From: an uncultured Lachnospiraceae bacterium
GTDB taxonomy: Bacteria; Bacillota; Clostridia; Lachnospirales; Lachnospiraceae
Length of the DNA: 64,000 nt
Assembly (NCBI GenBank): GCA_910579285.1
Contig: CAJTTT010000007.1
Coordinates: forward strand, 1-64,000
Direction of reading: 5' to 3'
Every line of letters begins with the position of its first letter. Position 1 is the stretch's first letter. A program made the translations under genes and the position numbers. The notes beneath the pieces were generated by a model, which worked only from the letters and a program-made list of their open reading frames with translations, was not told the origin of the DNA and ran no database searches. Below are positions 42,480 to 51,213 of this stretch, piece after piece.

Positions 42480-43943
42480 ATGATTGTTTCAGTGATCTTA
42501 ATTCCTTTTATCACGGGAATCCTGGTTCCTGTCATCCCGTTTCAAAAAAGATGGCAGAAAGAGGTTTTTCTGGAGACGGCAGTGGTGCTAAACAGCATCC
42601 TTGTATGGTATCTGCTCCTGCATCACTCGGACAGCACCTTCCTTCTGGCGCATTTTACGGGCAATCTGAATATCAGCTTCCGTGTGGACGGCATGAGCAT
42701 GGTGTTTGCGGGACTTGTCTCCGCACTCTGGCCTTTTGCCACCCTCTACGCCTTTGAGTACATGACAAAAGAGGAGCACGAAAATGTATTTTTCCTCTTT
42801 TATACGCTGACCTACGGCGTAACACTTGGCATCGCCCTCGCCGCCAATCTGCTTACCATGTATTTCTTTTATGAACTGCTGACGTTGGTCACCGTGCCTC
42901 TCGTCATGCACACGCTGACCCGCGAGGCGGTTCTGGCAAGCCGCAAGTATCTCTACTATTCGCTGGGCGGCGCGGCCTTCGCTTTCCTCGGCCTGATTAT
43001 GGTCATTGTCTACGGCAGCACAACTGACTTTATTCTGGGCGGTGTGCTTGATCCCGCCAAAACGGCTGGAAAAAATAACGTGTTGTTACTGATCTATGTG
43101 ATGGCTTTTCTGGGATTTGGCGTGAAGGCGGCAGTCTGCCCATTTAACTCCTGGCTCCCCCAGGCCGGTGTGGCCCCCACGCCTGTCACCGCGCTGCTCC
43201 ATGCAGTAGCCGTAGTCAAATCCGGCGCTTTCGCCATCATAAGGCTTACTTACTACAGCTTTGGCACGGATTTCCTGCAGGGTACCTGGGCTCAGGACGT
43301 GGTTATGACCATTGTCATGTTTACCATCATCTACGGCTGCAGCCGGGCGGTGAAGGAGACACACCTCAAGAGGCGCCTTGCTTACTCCACCATCAGCAAT
43401 CTGTCCTACATTCTCTTCGGCGCCGTCATTATGACACCGCTGGGACTTGTGGGGGCGCTGACCCACCTTGTGTTCCACGCCGTAATGAAAATCACCTCCT
43501 TCTTCTGTGCAGGAGCGGTCATGCACCAGACGGACCGCCATTATGTGCATGAGCTGAATGGTCTTGGATATAAAATGCCCCGTGTATTCGGCATTTTCAC
43601 CATCTCTGCCCTGGCGCTCATGGGCGTTCCGGGGCTTGCCGGATTCATCAGTAAGTGGAATCTTGCCGGGGCAGCGGTGGAAAGCGGAAATCCCCTGGCC
43701 TGGGGCGGGATCGCCTGTCTGCTGGTGTCGGCCCTTTTGACGGCAGTCTATATGCTGACAATTGTCGTGCGGGCCTTCTTCCCCGGAAAGGATTTCGACT
43801 ACAGCACTGTTTCCGATATCCGCGATCCTAACTGGAAAATGCTGCTGCCGCTGTTTGTGTTTACCGTATGCATTGTACTGTTTGGCGTTTATTCCCAGCC
43901 GATCGTGGACTTTTTTATGAGCGTTGCGGAGGGCGCGGTGTAA
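42480..43943 (+). CDS. NuoM/MrpD-like antiporter subunit, third copy
   Basis: 487 aa, about 14 membrane segments. FFYELLTLVTVPLVMH, GFGVKAAVCPFNSWLPQAGV and STISNLSYILFGAVI match the family. Close in layout to the preceding gene, suggesting a local duplication followed by divergence. GGGAGGTGATACC directly before the ATG at 42480. Confidence 0.9.
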   Translation: MIVSVILIPFITGILVPVIPFQKRWQKEVFLETAVVLNSILVWYLLLHHSDSTFLLAHFTGNLNISFRVDGMSMVFAGLVSALWPFATLYAFEYMTKEEHENVFFLFYTLTYGVTLGIALAANLLTMYFFYELLTLVTVPLVMHTLTREAVLASRKYLYYSLGGAAFAFLGLIMVIVYGSTTDFILGGVLDPAKTAGKNNVLLLIYVMAFLGFGVKAAVCPFNSWLPQAGVAPTPVTALLHAVAVVKSGAFAIIRLTYYSFGTDFLQGTWAQDVVMTIVMFTIIYGCSRAVKETHLKRRLAYSTISNLSYILFGAVIMTPLGLVGALTHLVFHAVMKITSFFCAGAVMHQTDRHYVHELNGLGYKMPRVFGIFTISALALMGVPGLAGFISKWNLAGAAVESGNPLAWGGIACLLVSALLTAVYMLTIVVRAFFPGKDFDYSTVSDIRDPNWKMLLPLFVFTVCIVLFGVYSQPIVDFFMSVAEGAV

Positions 43944-44010
43944 ACCGCCCGAAACACGGTCACAGCTGTCCGCTGCAGAAATTTGCCGTATGTCATTTAT
44001 GGAGGTTACC

Positions 44011-46143
44011 ATGTACAACAAAACAGCTATTATCATAGAATGTGCCGTTTTTCTTCCCATGCTCGCGGCTCCTGTAAGTTACGCCATAGGGCGGAAAAGC
44101 AAAGACGGACGGAATCTCTTTGCCGATCTCATTACAGGCCTTACCTTTCTTCTCTGCGGCATACTGTCGGTGCAGATGCTGACAGGCGCGCCCGGCATCA
44201 ACGAATCTGTTTTCGAAATTCCTTATGTCTGCGGCATGGGACTGCATTTTACCCTGGACGGCTTCCGCGCGCTGTACGCGTCTGTGGCCGCCTTTATGTG
44301 GTTTATGAGCACCCTCTTTTCCAAAGAATATTTTGCACACTACAGAAACCGAAACCGCTACTATCTGTTTCTGCTGTTGACGCTTGGCGCAACTGAGGGT
44401 GTCTTTTTCTCCGCTGACTTTTTTACTACTTTTCTCTTTTTTGAGATGATGTCGTTTACTTCCTATGTCTGGGTGGTACACGATGAGAAACCAGAATCCC
44501 TTCGGGCAGGCGCAACTTATCTGGCCGTAGCCGTAATCGGCGGTCTGGTCATGCTGATGGGTATTTTCCTCCTCTACGATGCGGCAGGCACGCTCTTCTT
44601 TGCGGATCTGGCTGGTATGTCACTCCGTACCGGGAAAACCGCCACACAGATCTGGGCCGCCGGTCTTTGCCTTCTGTTTGGTTTTGGAGCGAAAGCAGGC
44701 GCGTTTCCGCTTCACATCTGGCTCCCGAAGGCCCATCCCGTGGCTCCGGCTCCCGCTTCCGCCCTGCTCTCGGGCATTCTGACCAAAGCGGGCATGTACG
44801 GTATATTGATTCTGACAGCCTGCCTCTTTTTCAGAAGCGCGGCCTGGGGCGGCCTGATTCTGATTTTAGGCGTTTTTACCATGATAATCGGTGCAGTGCT
44901 CGCCCTGTTCTCCATTGATCTGAAGCGGACACTGGCCTGCTCTTCCGTGTCGCAGATCGGCTTCATTCTGGTCGGCGTTGGTATGTCCGGCCTGCTTGGC
45001 GCAGAGACTGCATTGGCTCTCCGTGGCAGCCTTCTGCACATGGTAAACCACTCTCTGATTAAACTCGTACTGTTTATGGCAGCCGGCGTAGTCTTTATGA
45101 ATGTGCATCAGCTGGATCTGAACGCCATCCGCGGTTTTGGGCGAAAGAAGCCGCTCCTTAACGTTATCTTTCTGACCGGCGCGCTTGGTATCAGCGGTGT
45201 GCCGCTCTTTAACGGCTATATCAGCAAAACGCTGATCCATGAAAGCATTGCGTCATGCATCCACCAGATGAACATGGGCCAAATCGCTGGTTTTTTCAGC
45301 GCATCTTTTATGAATACTATCGAATGGATCTTCCTGTTAAGCGGCGGACTCACTGCCGCCTACATGACCAAGCTTTACGTCTGCCTTTTCATCGAAAAGA
45401 ACACCGATGAAGCGGTACAGAAAAAATACGATGCGATGCAAGGCAGATACATGAACCCAATAAGCGCCCTTGCCCTCACTGGAAGCGCTGTCCTGCTGCC
45501 CCTCATGGGGTTGCTTCCCGGTATTGTCATGGACGGGATTGCCGACATGGGGCAGGAATTTCTGCGGGCAGAAGCAATGGAAAAGGTTTCCTACTTCTCC
45601 TCCGGCAACCTGTACGGCGCACTGACTTCTCTGGTTTTTGGCGCACTGATCTACGGGTTTATTGTGCGTTCTCTGCTCATGCAGCGAGAAAAAGACTCTG
45701 CGGAGAAATCCTATGTCAGCCTCTGGCCGCGCCGGCTGGATCTGGAAAATCTGATCTACCGTCCTCTGCTGTTAAAAATTCTGCCTTTTACTTTCGGCAT
45801 GCTCTGCCGTTTTCTTGACAGCCTGGCCGATACCATTGTTGTGGCGCTTAGAAAAACCGTTTACCGCGATGAGAAGCTGCCTCACGAGCGTCCTGAAGGC
45901 AATGTTTTTACCCACCTTGCCGCATGCGCAGCCTCCTTCTTTGAGGGGCTTGGCAATCTGTTCCTTCGCCGGAAAAATCCGAAAAGACAGAACTACGAGC
46001 ATAAGTTTGCGCTGCTGCACGAGGAGTGGAGCGAAAATGCCATGATGATTACCAGAAGCATGTCCTTCGGGCTTCTGCTCTTCTGCATCGGACTGATTCT
46101 CACCGTGGCGTATCTGTTTATCAAGGATGTGTTTGGGCTTTGA
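44011..46143 (+). CDS. NuoL/MrpA-like antiporter subunit
   Basis: 710 aa. About 14 core membrane segments with LFFEMMSFTSYVWVVH, GFGAKAGAFPLHIWLPKAHP and SSVSQIGFILVGVGM, then an extended C-terminal region with further membrane segments (around residues 545-570 and 685-708), reminiscent of NuoL with its lateral helix. Last gene of the operon. No hydrogenase, ferredoxin or NADH-binding genes follow, so the complex is probably a secondary cation/proton antiporter. Confidence 0.9.
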   Translation: MYNKTAIIIECAVFLPMLAAPVSYAIGRKSKDGRNLFADLITGLTFLLCGILSVQMLTGAPGINESVFEIPYVCGMGLHFTLDGFRALYASVAAFMWFMSTLFSKEYFAHYRNRNRYYLFLLLTLGATEGVFFSADFFTTFLFFEMMSFTSYVWVVHDEKPESLRAGATYLAVAVIGGLVMLMGIFLLYDAAGTLFFADLAGMSLRTGKTATQIWAAGLCLLFGFGAKAGAFPLHIWLPKAHPVAPAPASALLSGILTKAGMYGILILTACLFFRSAAWGGLILILGVFTMIIGAVLALFSIDLKRTLACSSVSQIGFILVGVGMSGLLGAETALALRGSLLHMVNHSLIKLVLFMAAGVVFMNVHQLDLNAIRGFGRKKPLLNVIFLTGALGISGVPLFNGYISKTLIHESIASCIHQMNMGQIAGFFSASFMNTIEWIFLLSGGLTAAYMTKLYVCLFIEKNTDEAVQKKYDAMQGRYMNPISALALTGSAVLLPLMGLLPGIVMDGIADMGQEFLRAEAMEKVSYFSSGNLYGALTSLVFGALIYGFIVRSLLMQREKDSAEKSYVSLWPRRLDLENLIYRPLLLKILPFTFGMLCRFLDSLADTIVVALRKTVYRDEKLPHERPEGNVFTHLAACAASFFEGLGNLFLRRKNPKRQNYEHKFALLHEEWSENAMMITRSMSFGLLLFCIGLILTVAYLFIKDVFGL

Positions 46144-46434
46144 TTGTGAAACTTGAACATACTATATTTTGTGTCCATTTTCTGATCAATGTCCACTCTA
46201 CACCATATGTTGATTTTTGCCACGCTTATTTGATATTCCGTTTATTCTATTTCTACATTCTCTCTTGACGAAATGCTTTGCAATTTGCTTTCATCTATGC
46301 TATATCTGTTTTTAACGAAACTTTTGATAAAAACGTATCTTTCATTTCATCTGGAATCCGATTTCTTACTTCGGATTCCTCAGCTCTTGGGAGCTTCGCT
46401 CCGTCATTCTGATCCAGGAAAGGAAATCACATCT
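46144..46434. other. Intergenic gap after the antiporter operon
   Basis: 291 bp. The frame of the next gene is open through part of it, but I see no ribosome site there. No convincing terminator for the antiporter operon and no promoter near consensus was found. Confidence 0.4.
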
Positions 46435-47454
46435 ATGAAACAGTCTGTTGACGCATCTTTATGTACTAAAATCAATGCCTCCGCATTTTCCTCTGCCACA
46501 GATAATCAGACAAAATCTGCCGCATCGGACGTCGAAAGCTCCGAATTTCAGAATGCCTGCGGCCAGATTCCTTACAACATGACCAACGATTACATGTTCC
46601 GGGCTGTCTTACAGTCCAACAATAAAGTCCTGCGCGGGCTGATTTGTTCCCTGCTTCATCTTCCCGAGCAGAAAGTCTTGTCTGTGGAAGTCACCAATCC
46701 CGTCATATTGGGAAAGGCTGTGACGGATAAGGAGTTTCGTCTGGATATCAATGTGGTTCTGAACAACAATACTTTGATCAATCTGGAAATGCAGATCGCC
46801 AATAAGCTCAACTGGAGGGAACGCTCCGTTATGTATCTGTGCCGCTCCTTTGACCAGCTAAACCGCGGCCAGAATTATCTGGAGGCAAAGCCTGCCGTAC
46901 ATATCGGTTTTTTGGACTATACCCTGTTTGATGACAAGCCGGAGTTTTATGCATCCTATAAACTGATAAACGTTAAGAATTATCAAAAATATAGTGACAG
47001 TCTGACCTTACATGTGGTAGACTTATCTCGGATAGACCTGGCAACAGAGGAAGACAAGAAGTATCATATTCACGAGTGGGCCATGCTGTTTAAGGCCAGA
47101 ACATGGGAGGAGATGAAAATGCTGGCAGCCAGAGATGAATATTTACAGGAAGCGTCAGAAACCATATTTCGGATGAGCGCAGACGATCTGGTGCGGAAGC
47201 GGTGCCTCGACCGGGAGGAGTATTATCAGGATCTGCGTAGTTATGAGCGAAAGATTGAACTGGATCGGATTGAACATGAGCAGGATCTGCGCAATTATGA
47301 GCGGAAGATTGAGCAGGATCGGATCCAGCAGGAGCAGGATCGCTTGGCACATGAACAGGATCTGCTGGCTCTCGCCGAGCGTGACGCCCGCATTCAACAG
47401 CTACAGGCTGAAATAGAAATGCTGAAAAAGCAGATTCCTTCATTTACAAAATGA
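46435..47454 (+). CDS. Rpn-type PD-(D/E)XK nuclease / transposase-like protein
   Basis: 339 aa. TNDYMFRAVLQSNNKVLRGL, EFRLDINVVLNNNTLINLEMQI (in part RLDINVVL and NLEMQIANK) and YLCRSFDQLNRGQNY fit the recombination-promoting nuclease (Rpn, PD-(D/E)XK) family. The C-terminal 85 residues are a highly charged coiled coil with tandem units of the type DLRSYERKIELDRIEHEQ. Rpn proteins are DNA endonucleases linked to recombination and, for small isoforms, phage defence. The ATG at 46435 follows AAAGGAAA; the frame is open for 54 more codons upstream without a ribosome site. Confidence 0.8.
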   Translation: MKQSVDASLCTKINASAFSSATDNQTKSAASDVESSEFQNACGQIPYNMTNDYMFRAVLQSNNKVLRGLICSLLHLPEQKVLSVEVTNPVILGKAVTDKEFRLDINVVLNNNTLINLEMQIANKLNWRERSVMYLCRSFDQLNRGQNYLEAKPAVHIGFLDYTLFDDKPEFYASYKLINVKNYQKYSDSLTLHVVDLSRIDLATEEDKKYHIHEWAMLFKARTWEEMKMLAARDEYLQEASETIFRMSADDLVRKRCLDREEYYQDLRSYERKIELDRIEHEQDLRNYERKIEQDRIQQEQDRLAHEQDLLALAERDARIQQLQAEIEMLKKQIPSFTK

Positions 47455-47480
47455 GCATACCTTTCGGTATGCTCATTTTC
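47448..47480. terminator. Bidirectional terminator hairpin
   Basis: ATGAGCATACC, TTTC loop, GGTATGCTCAT, then TTTT on the plus side and A-rich on the other. It overlaps the last codons of the Rpn-type gene and serves the converging surface-protein gene as well. Confidence 0.85.
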
Positions 47481-47523
47481 CAAAGTATCTGTGCTGCTCC
47501 CTCTTTATCGGATCCTGCAAAGT

Positions 47524-50500
47524 CTATTCCTTCGTCTTCTCCGCTGTCTCCGTGCCGCTCTCGCTTTCCCCGTCCTTTTCTGCCTTTTGGGCCAGCCGCT
47601 TTTTTCGTTTTTTATGAACAAGCAGAACAGCCAGTGCAATCACTGCAGCAGCGCCGGCTGCAATAAAAAAGATATCATCCATAATCCCTTTCCCGGTCAC
47701 GCAGACCCCAATCTCCACACTGCTGCCGTCCACAGAAAAGAGATGGTAAATACCCATAAGTTCTGTCTCCGCTTTCATCCATGCGGCACCGTCATATACA
47801 TAAATCTCAACGCCTTCCGTCTGTCCCTGCGGAGCCTGATACCGAATCTGGTGGGTCGATACGCCGTCATCGGGAATGGTTATCTTCCAGCGCTCAGTCA
47901 GCGCTCCGGCTTCCTCACCTCCCGGCAGAGCTGCATCGGCCGCATTCACATCCAGTTTTTCCACAGTCAGCTCATCCTCCTGAAGAAACCGGCCATCCAC
48001 CAGAAGGGACGACTGCCCGTTATCCCGCATCCAGCTTCCTGCCAATGTCGTCAGATACCGCACATACTCCACCGACACATCCTCATCCAGTCTGACATTC
48101 GCAAGCTCCTTATTATCCCAGTCCGCGTAAAATCCTTCCTTCACCGGAATATTCGGATAGCTGTCCAATGACACGCTGCCGCCGTATGAACACTCAACCG
48201 CTCCCACTTCCTCCTCATCCGCATAAAAAGTGATCTTCATCCTGCGGAAGTCCACGGGGATTCCCTCCGTCTGCAAAAGCGTCTGATAGCTTACCGGCTC
48301 TGCCTTGCCACTGTAGCTGATGCGGTCAATCCCCGCAATCTCATCCGAGACAAAATAATTGTCCAGAATCTCCGCATTGTCAGAAACCTTGCCTGCTATG
48401 GCACCCGAAAAGGCATCTGCCTCTTTCACCTTGACCATAGCCAGGCAGCCGTCTATTCCATTTCCCCATCCGGCAATGCCTGCCACATACTCCTTACCCG
48501 CCACCGTACATTTGGCATAGCTTTGCCTGATATGGGATAATGACTGTCCTGCAATACCGCCTGCATAATCGCCCGCCGTACTCTCAATCCTGCCGTAATT
48601 CTCACAGCCAAGCACCATTCCCATCTCCTGCAGCCCGCATATACCGCCTGCATAGCTCTTCTGTGCAGTTACCTTTGCCCGATTCACATTTTTTCTCAGT
48701 ACGCACTTGGTAAGGAAAGTCGAATTTGCCCTGGCTTCATCAAGCCCTGTAATATCACTCTCCAGATCGAAATCATACTCGACAGCCATAGTCCCGGCGA
48801 TACCCGATACATTCAGATCCGCCTCCACAGTTCCGCCGTTGGTACAGTTGGCAATGGTAGCATCTATGCTCACTTCCGCATCTTCCTGTGACTCATCCTC
48901 ATATCTGCCGGAATAGTCCATATCCAGCACCCCGTCAAGCGCATCTGTATACAGAAGCATAATCTCGCTGAACTGATCATTGATATCCGCCAGGTCATCT
49001 CCCAGAATATCCCCGGAGGAGGACATCTCCTCATTCAGATATCCCATATTCTCAGAAATATTTTTCAGATTGGAATTAAGGCTCCCCGTGGTAGAACGGT
49101 AGTCTTCCCCCAGTCTCGGAAAGCTGAGATCCGATTTATCATGTAAGGTAGTCAGGATATCTTTGGTTCCTTCCCCCATATCCTCCAGATTCTCCGCCGC
49201 GCCCTTTGCGGAAGAGACGGCTGCCTTCAACTGCTTCTTCGCATCATCAGTCATCACATCCGTATATCTGGACGCAATATCCGTCATTATCTGCAAATAT
49301 TCGCTCATATCATCCGAATAACTGCTGTTGTGCTCCTTTCTGTACTGTTCGTCTGCGTATTCCCCTGCCGTTTTCGCAATCAAAGAAGCATTTGCCGCCA
49401 TATTTTGCGCCACTTTTTCCTGCATAAGGCGGTCAGCCTCCGCCTGGTCACTGCCATCCGTAAGCGGAAAATCTCTTGTTTCCCCGGTGGCGCTGTCGTA
49501 ATGTACCCACCCGGTAATACCCAAATATTTCTCCGGCACATCCGCCTCGCTGAAAGGGCCTCCCCAGCTGTTATCCACACCCGACTCAGTGACCGGCTTT
49601 AAATCATACTCGTAGGTCGTATCTTCGCTTCGGGCCTTATCTATATAATAATTTTCATATGCCTCCGTGGCTTTCGCAGCATCCTCTGCATGCCGTTTCC
49701 CAGCCTCCTCGATCGCCTCCTTCGCCCGGTCGTACTGCTCCTTTTCCTCGGGCGTCATATATTTGTAGAGATCCAGGGATTTTACCATATTCTCCAGGCT
49801 TCCAGCAGCATCCTTCACATCACCAGCCGCATCCGAAGCATGATCCATCACCCCGCCATCTTTCACCGTTTCGTCCAGCACATAGTCAAACCGGCTCACA
49901 GCCTCATTGACGGAATCCATCATGCTGTCCGTCCACTCCGCTGTCCGATCCGCCAGAGAATAAGTATCGTCAAGCGCCCTATCTGCAAAATCCCGGATCA
50001 CCGACAGCCTGTTGGAGAGCACATCTGAACGGTCTCCTGCATCGTCCAGCATCTTACCGACCTGGTCATGCATGGTGTCGATATGATCCGACAACTGCCG
50101 CACAATATCCTCCGACAGATCCACTGCTATGTACGGTTCCGCCTGTCCGACGATTCCTCCCACGTCCTTACGTCCATATATCTTTCCCTTGTTCACACAG
50201 GAATACACATACCCCGATTGTCTGCCGGCTATGCCGCCCACGTTATAGCCGACATGCTCATAGCCGACTGTACCCTCGTTTACACAATTTTGTATAATTC
50301 CAGTGGAAAGACCCGCGATACCGCCCGTATCCACCATATTTTCCCTGGTGGACAATTTTTCACTTTTCTCGTCTGCGCCTCCTTCCAGGGAACCGAACAG
50401 GCCCGCTGTATACTGTCCCAGATCGATATCTTCCAGAGATTTCGCCTTATCCTCGCTGGAAACATTGATGTCGGCGCGGTTGACGCATCCAACAATATTG

Positions 50501-51213
50501 CCCACATTATCTCCCGCAACGCCGCCTGTATAGTGCGCACCCGTAACTACTCCCCTCGCCTCGCTTTCCATCAGCACGCCGCTGATCTCATTGTATCCCG
50601 TGAGACCGCCTACATAATCGCTGGCCTCCACATCACCGTCAAAGACGCAGTTTAACAGAATACCACTGTTATCCCCCACGATACCGCCTACTACCATCTG
50701 CTTTCCAGTGGGCCTGACCGTTCCTTCTACTTTCAGGTTGGCAATCACTGCCGTTTCCTGCGTGTAATTAAAAAGTCCCACATAGGAAACCGGCTTGCGC
50801 ACCAGAAAACCGCTGATCGTATGCCCCTGTCCATCAAAATAACCGCCAAAAGTAGGTATGGAAGCAAAACCTTCCCCAGATAAATCAATGTCTGCCGTCA
50901 AATACACCTTTTTATTCTGTGACCATGTATCCAGCCAGCATTCTCTGGAAAAGGCTTTTAATTCCTCCGCATTGCTTATATACACCTCTTCCCATGCTGT
51001 TTCCTCATTCTTATAGGACGCAATCGTCTCGTTGGCATCCTCCACGCTGGCGACTTCTTCCTCCTCTGTCTCCTCCTGCGGCTTTTCTTCCTCCGCCTGT
51101 ACAGATACCGCCGGCAAACTGCCCATTAGCACCGCTGCCGTCATCAGCAGGGCTGTCAGTCTTTTTCTGCGCAGCCATTCAGCCTTTGGCCAGACTGTCC
51201 CCTTCCTACACAT
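47524..51213 (-). CDS. GLUG-repeat surface protein with coiled-coil insert and membrane anchor
   Basis: 1229 aa. Signal peptide (RRKRLTALLMTAAVLMGSLPAVSVQA), then a GLUG-type beta-solenoid: YFDGQGHTISGF, VVGGIVGDNSGILLNCV, VGGIAGRQSGYVYSCVNKG and similar units to about residue 350. A long helical, coiled-coil segment follows (about 360-810), then more GLUG units (GIAGTMAVE, AGGICGLQEMG, AGGIAGQSLSH), a domain with VSLDSYPNIPVKEGFYADWD, and a C-terminal membrane helix with a charged tail (IFFIAAGAAAVIALAVLLVH, KKRKKR). It overlaps the MMPL gene by 8 bp and probably works with it at the cell surface. Confidence 0.85.
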   Translation of the reverse strand: MCRKGTVWPKAEWLRRKRLTALLMTAAVLMGSLPAVSVQAEEEKPQEETEEEEVASVEDANETIASYKNEETAWEEVYISNAEELKAFSRECWLDTWSQNKKVYLTADIDLSGEGFASIPTFGGYFDGQGHTISGFLVRKPVSYVGLFNYTQETAVIANLKVEGTVRPTGKQMVVGGIVGDNSGILLNCVFDGDVEASDYVGGLTGYNEISGVLMESEARGVVTGAHYTGGVAGDNVGNIVGCVNRADINVSSEDKAKSLEDIDLGQYTAGLFGSLEGGADEKSEKLSTRENMVDTGGIAGLSTGIIQNCVNEGTVGYEHVGYNVGGIAGRQSGYVYSCVNKGKIYGRKDVGGIVGQAEPYIAVDLSEDIVRQLSDHIDTMHDQVGKMLDDAGDRSDVLSNRLSVIRDFADRALDDTYSLADRTAEWTDSMMDSVNEAVSRFDYVLDETVKDGGVMDHASDAAGDVKDAAGSLENMVKSLDLYKYMTPEEKEQYDRAKEAIEEAGKRHAEDAAKATEAYENYYIDKARSEDTTYEYDLKPVTESGVDNSWGGPFSEADVPEKYLGITGWVHYDSATGETRDFPLTDGSDQAEADRLMQEKVAQNMAANASLIAKTAGEYADEQYRKEHNSSYSDDMSEYLQIMTDIASRYTDVMTDDAKKQLKAAVSSAKGAAENLEDMGEGTKDILTTLHDKSDLSFPRLGEDYRSTTGSLNSNLKNISENMGYLNEEMSSSGDILGDDLADINDQFSEIMLLYTDALDGVLDMDYSGRYEDESQEDAEVSIDATIANCTNGGTVEADLNVSGIAGTMAVEYDFDLESDITGLDEARANSTFLTKCVLRKNVNRAKVTAQKSYAGGICGLQEMGMVLGCENYGRIESTAGDYAGGIAGQSLSHIRQSYAKCTVAGKEYVAGIAGWGNGIDGCLAMVKVKEADAFSGAIAGKVSDNAEILDNYFVSDEIAGIDRISYSGKAEPVSYQTLLQTEGIPVDFRRMKITFYADEEEVGAVECSYGGSVSLDSYPNIPVKEGFYADWDNKELANVRLDEDVSVEYVRYLTTLAGSWMRDNGQSSLLVDGRFLQEDELTVEKLDVNAADAALPGGEEAGALTERWKITIPDDGVSTHQIRYQAPQGQTEGVEIYVYDGAAWMKAETELMGIYHLFSVDGSSVEIGVCVTGKGIMDDIFFIAAGAAAVIALAVLLVHKKRKKRLAQKAEKDGESESGTETAEKTKE

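Noticed and set aside
39391..44481. Several long minus-strand open frames rich in His, Gln and Gly
   Set aside because: They mirror the GC-rich antiporter genes and show no domain features or start signals.
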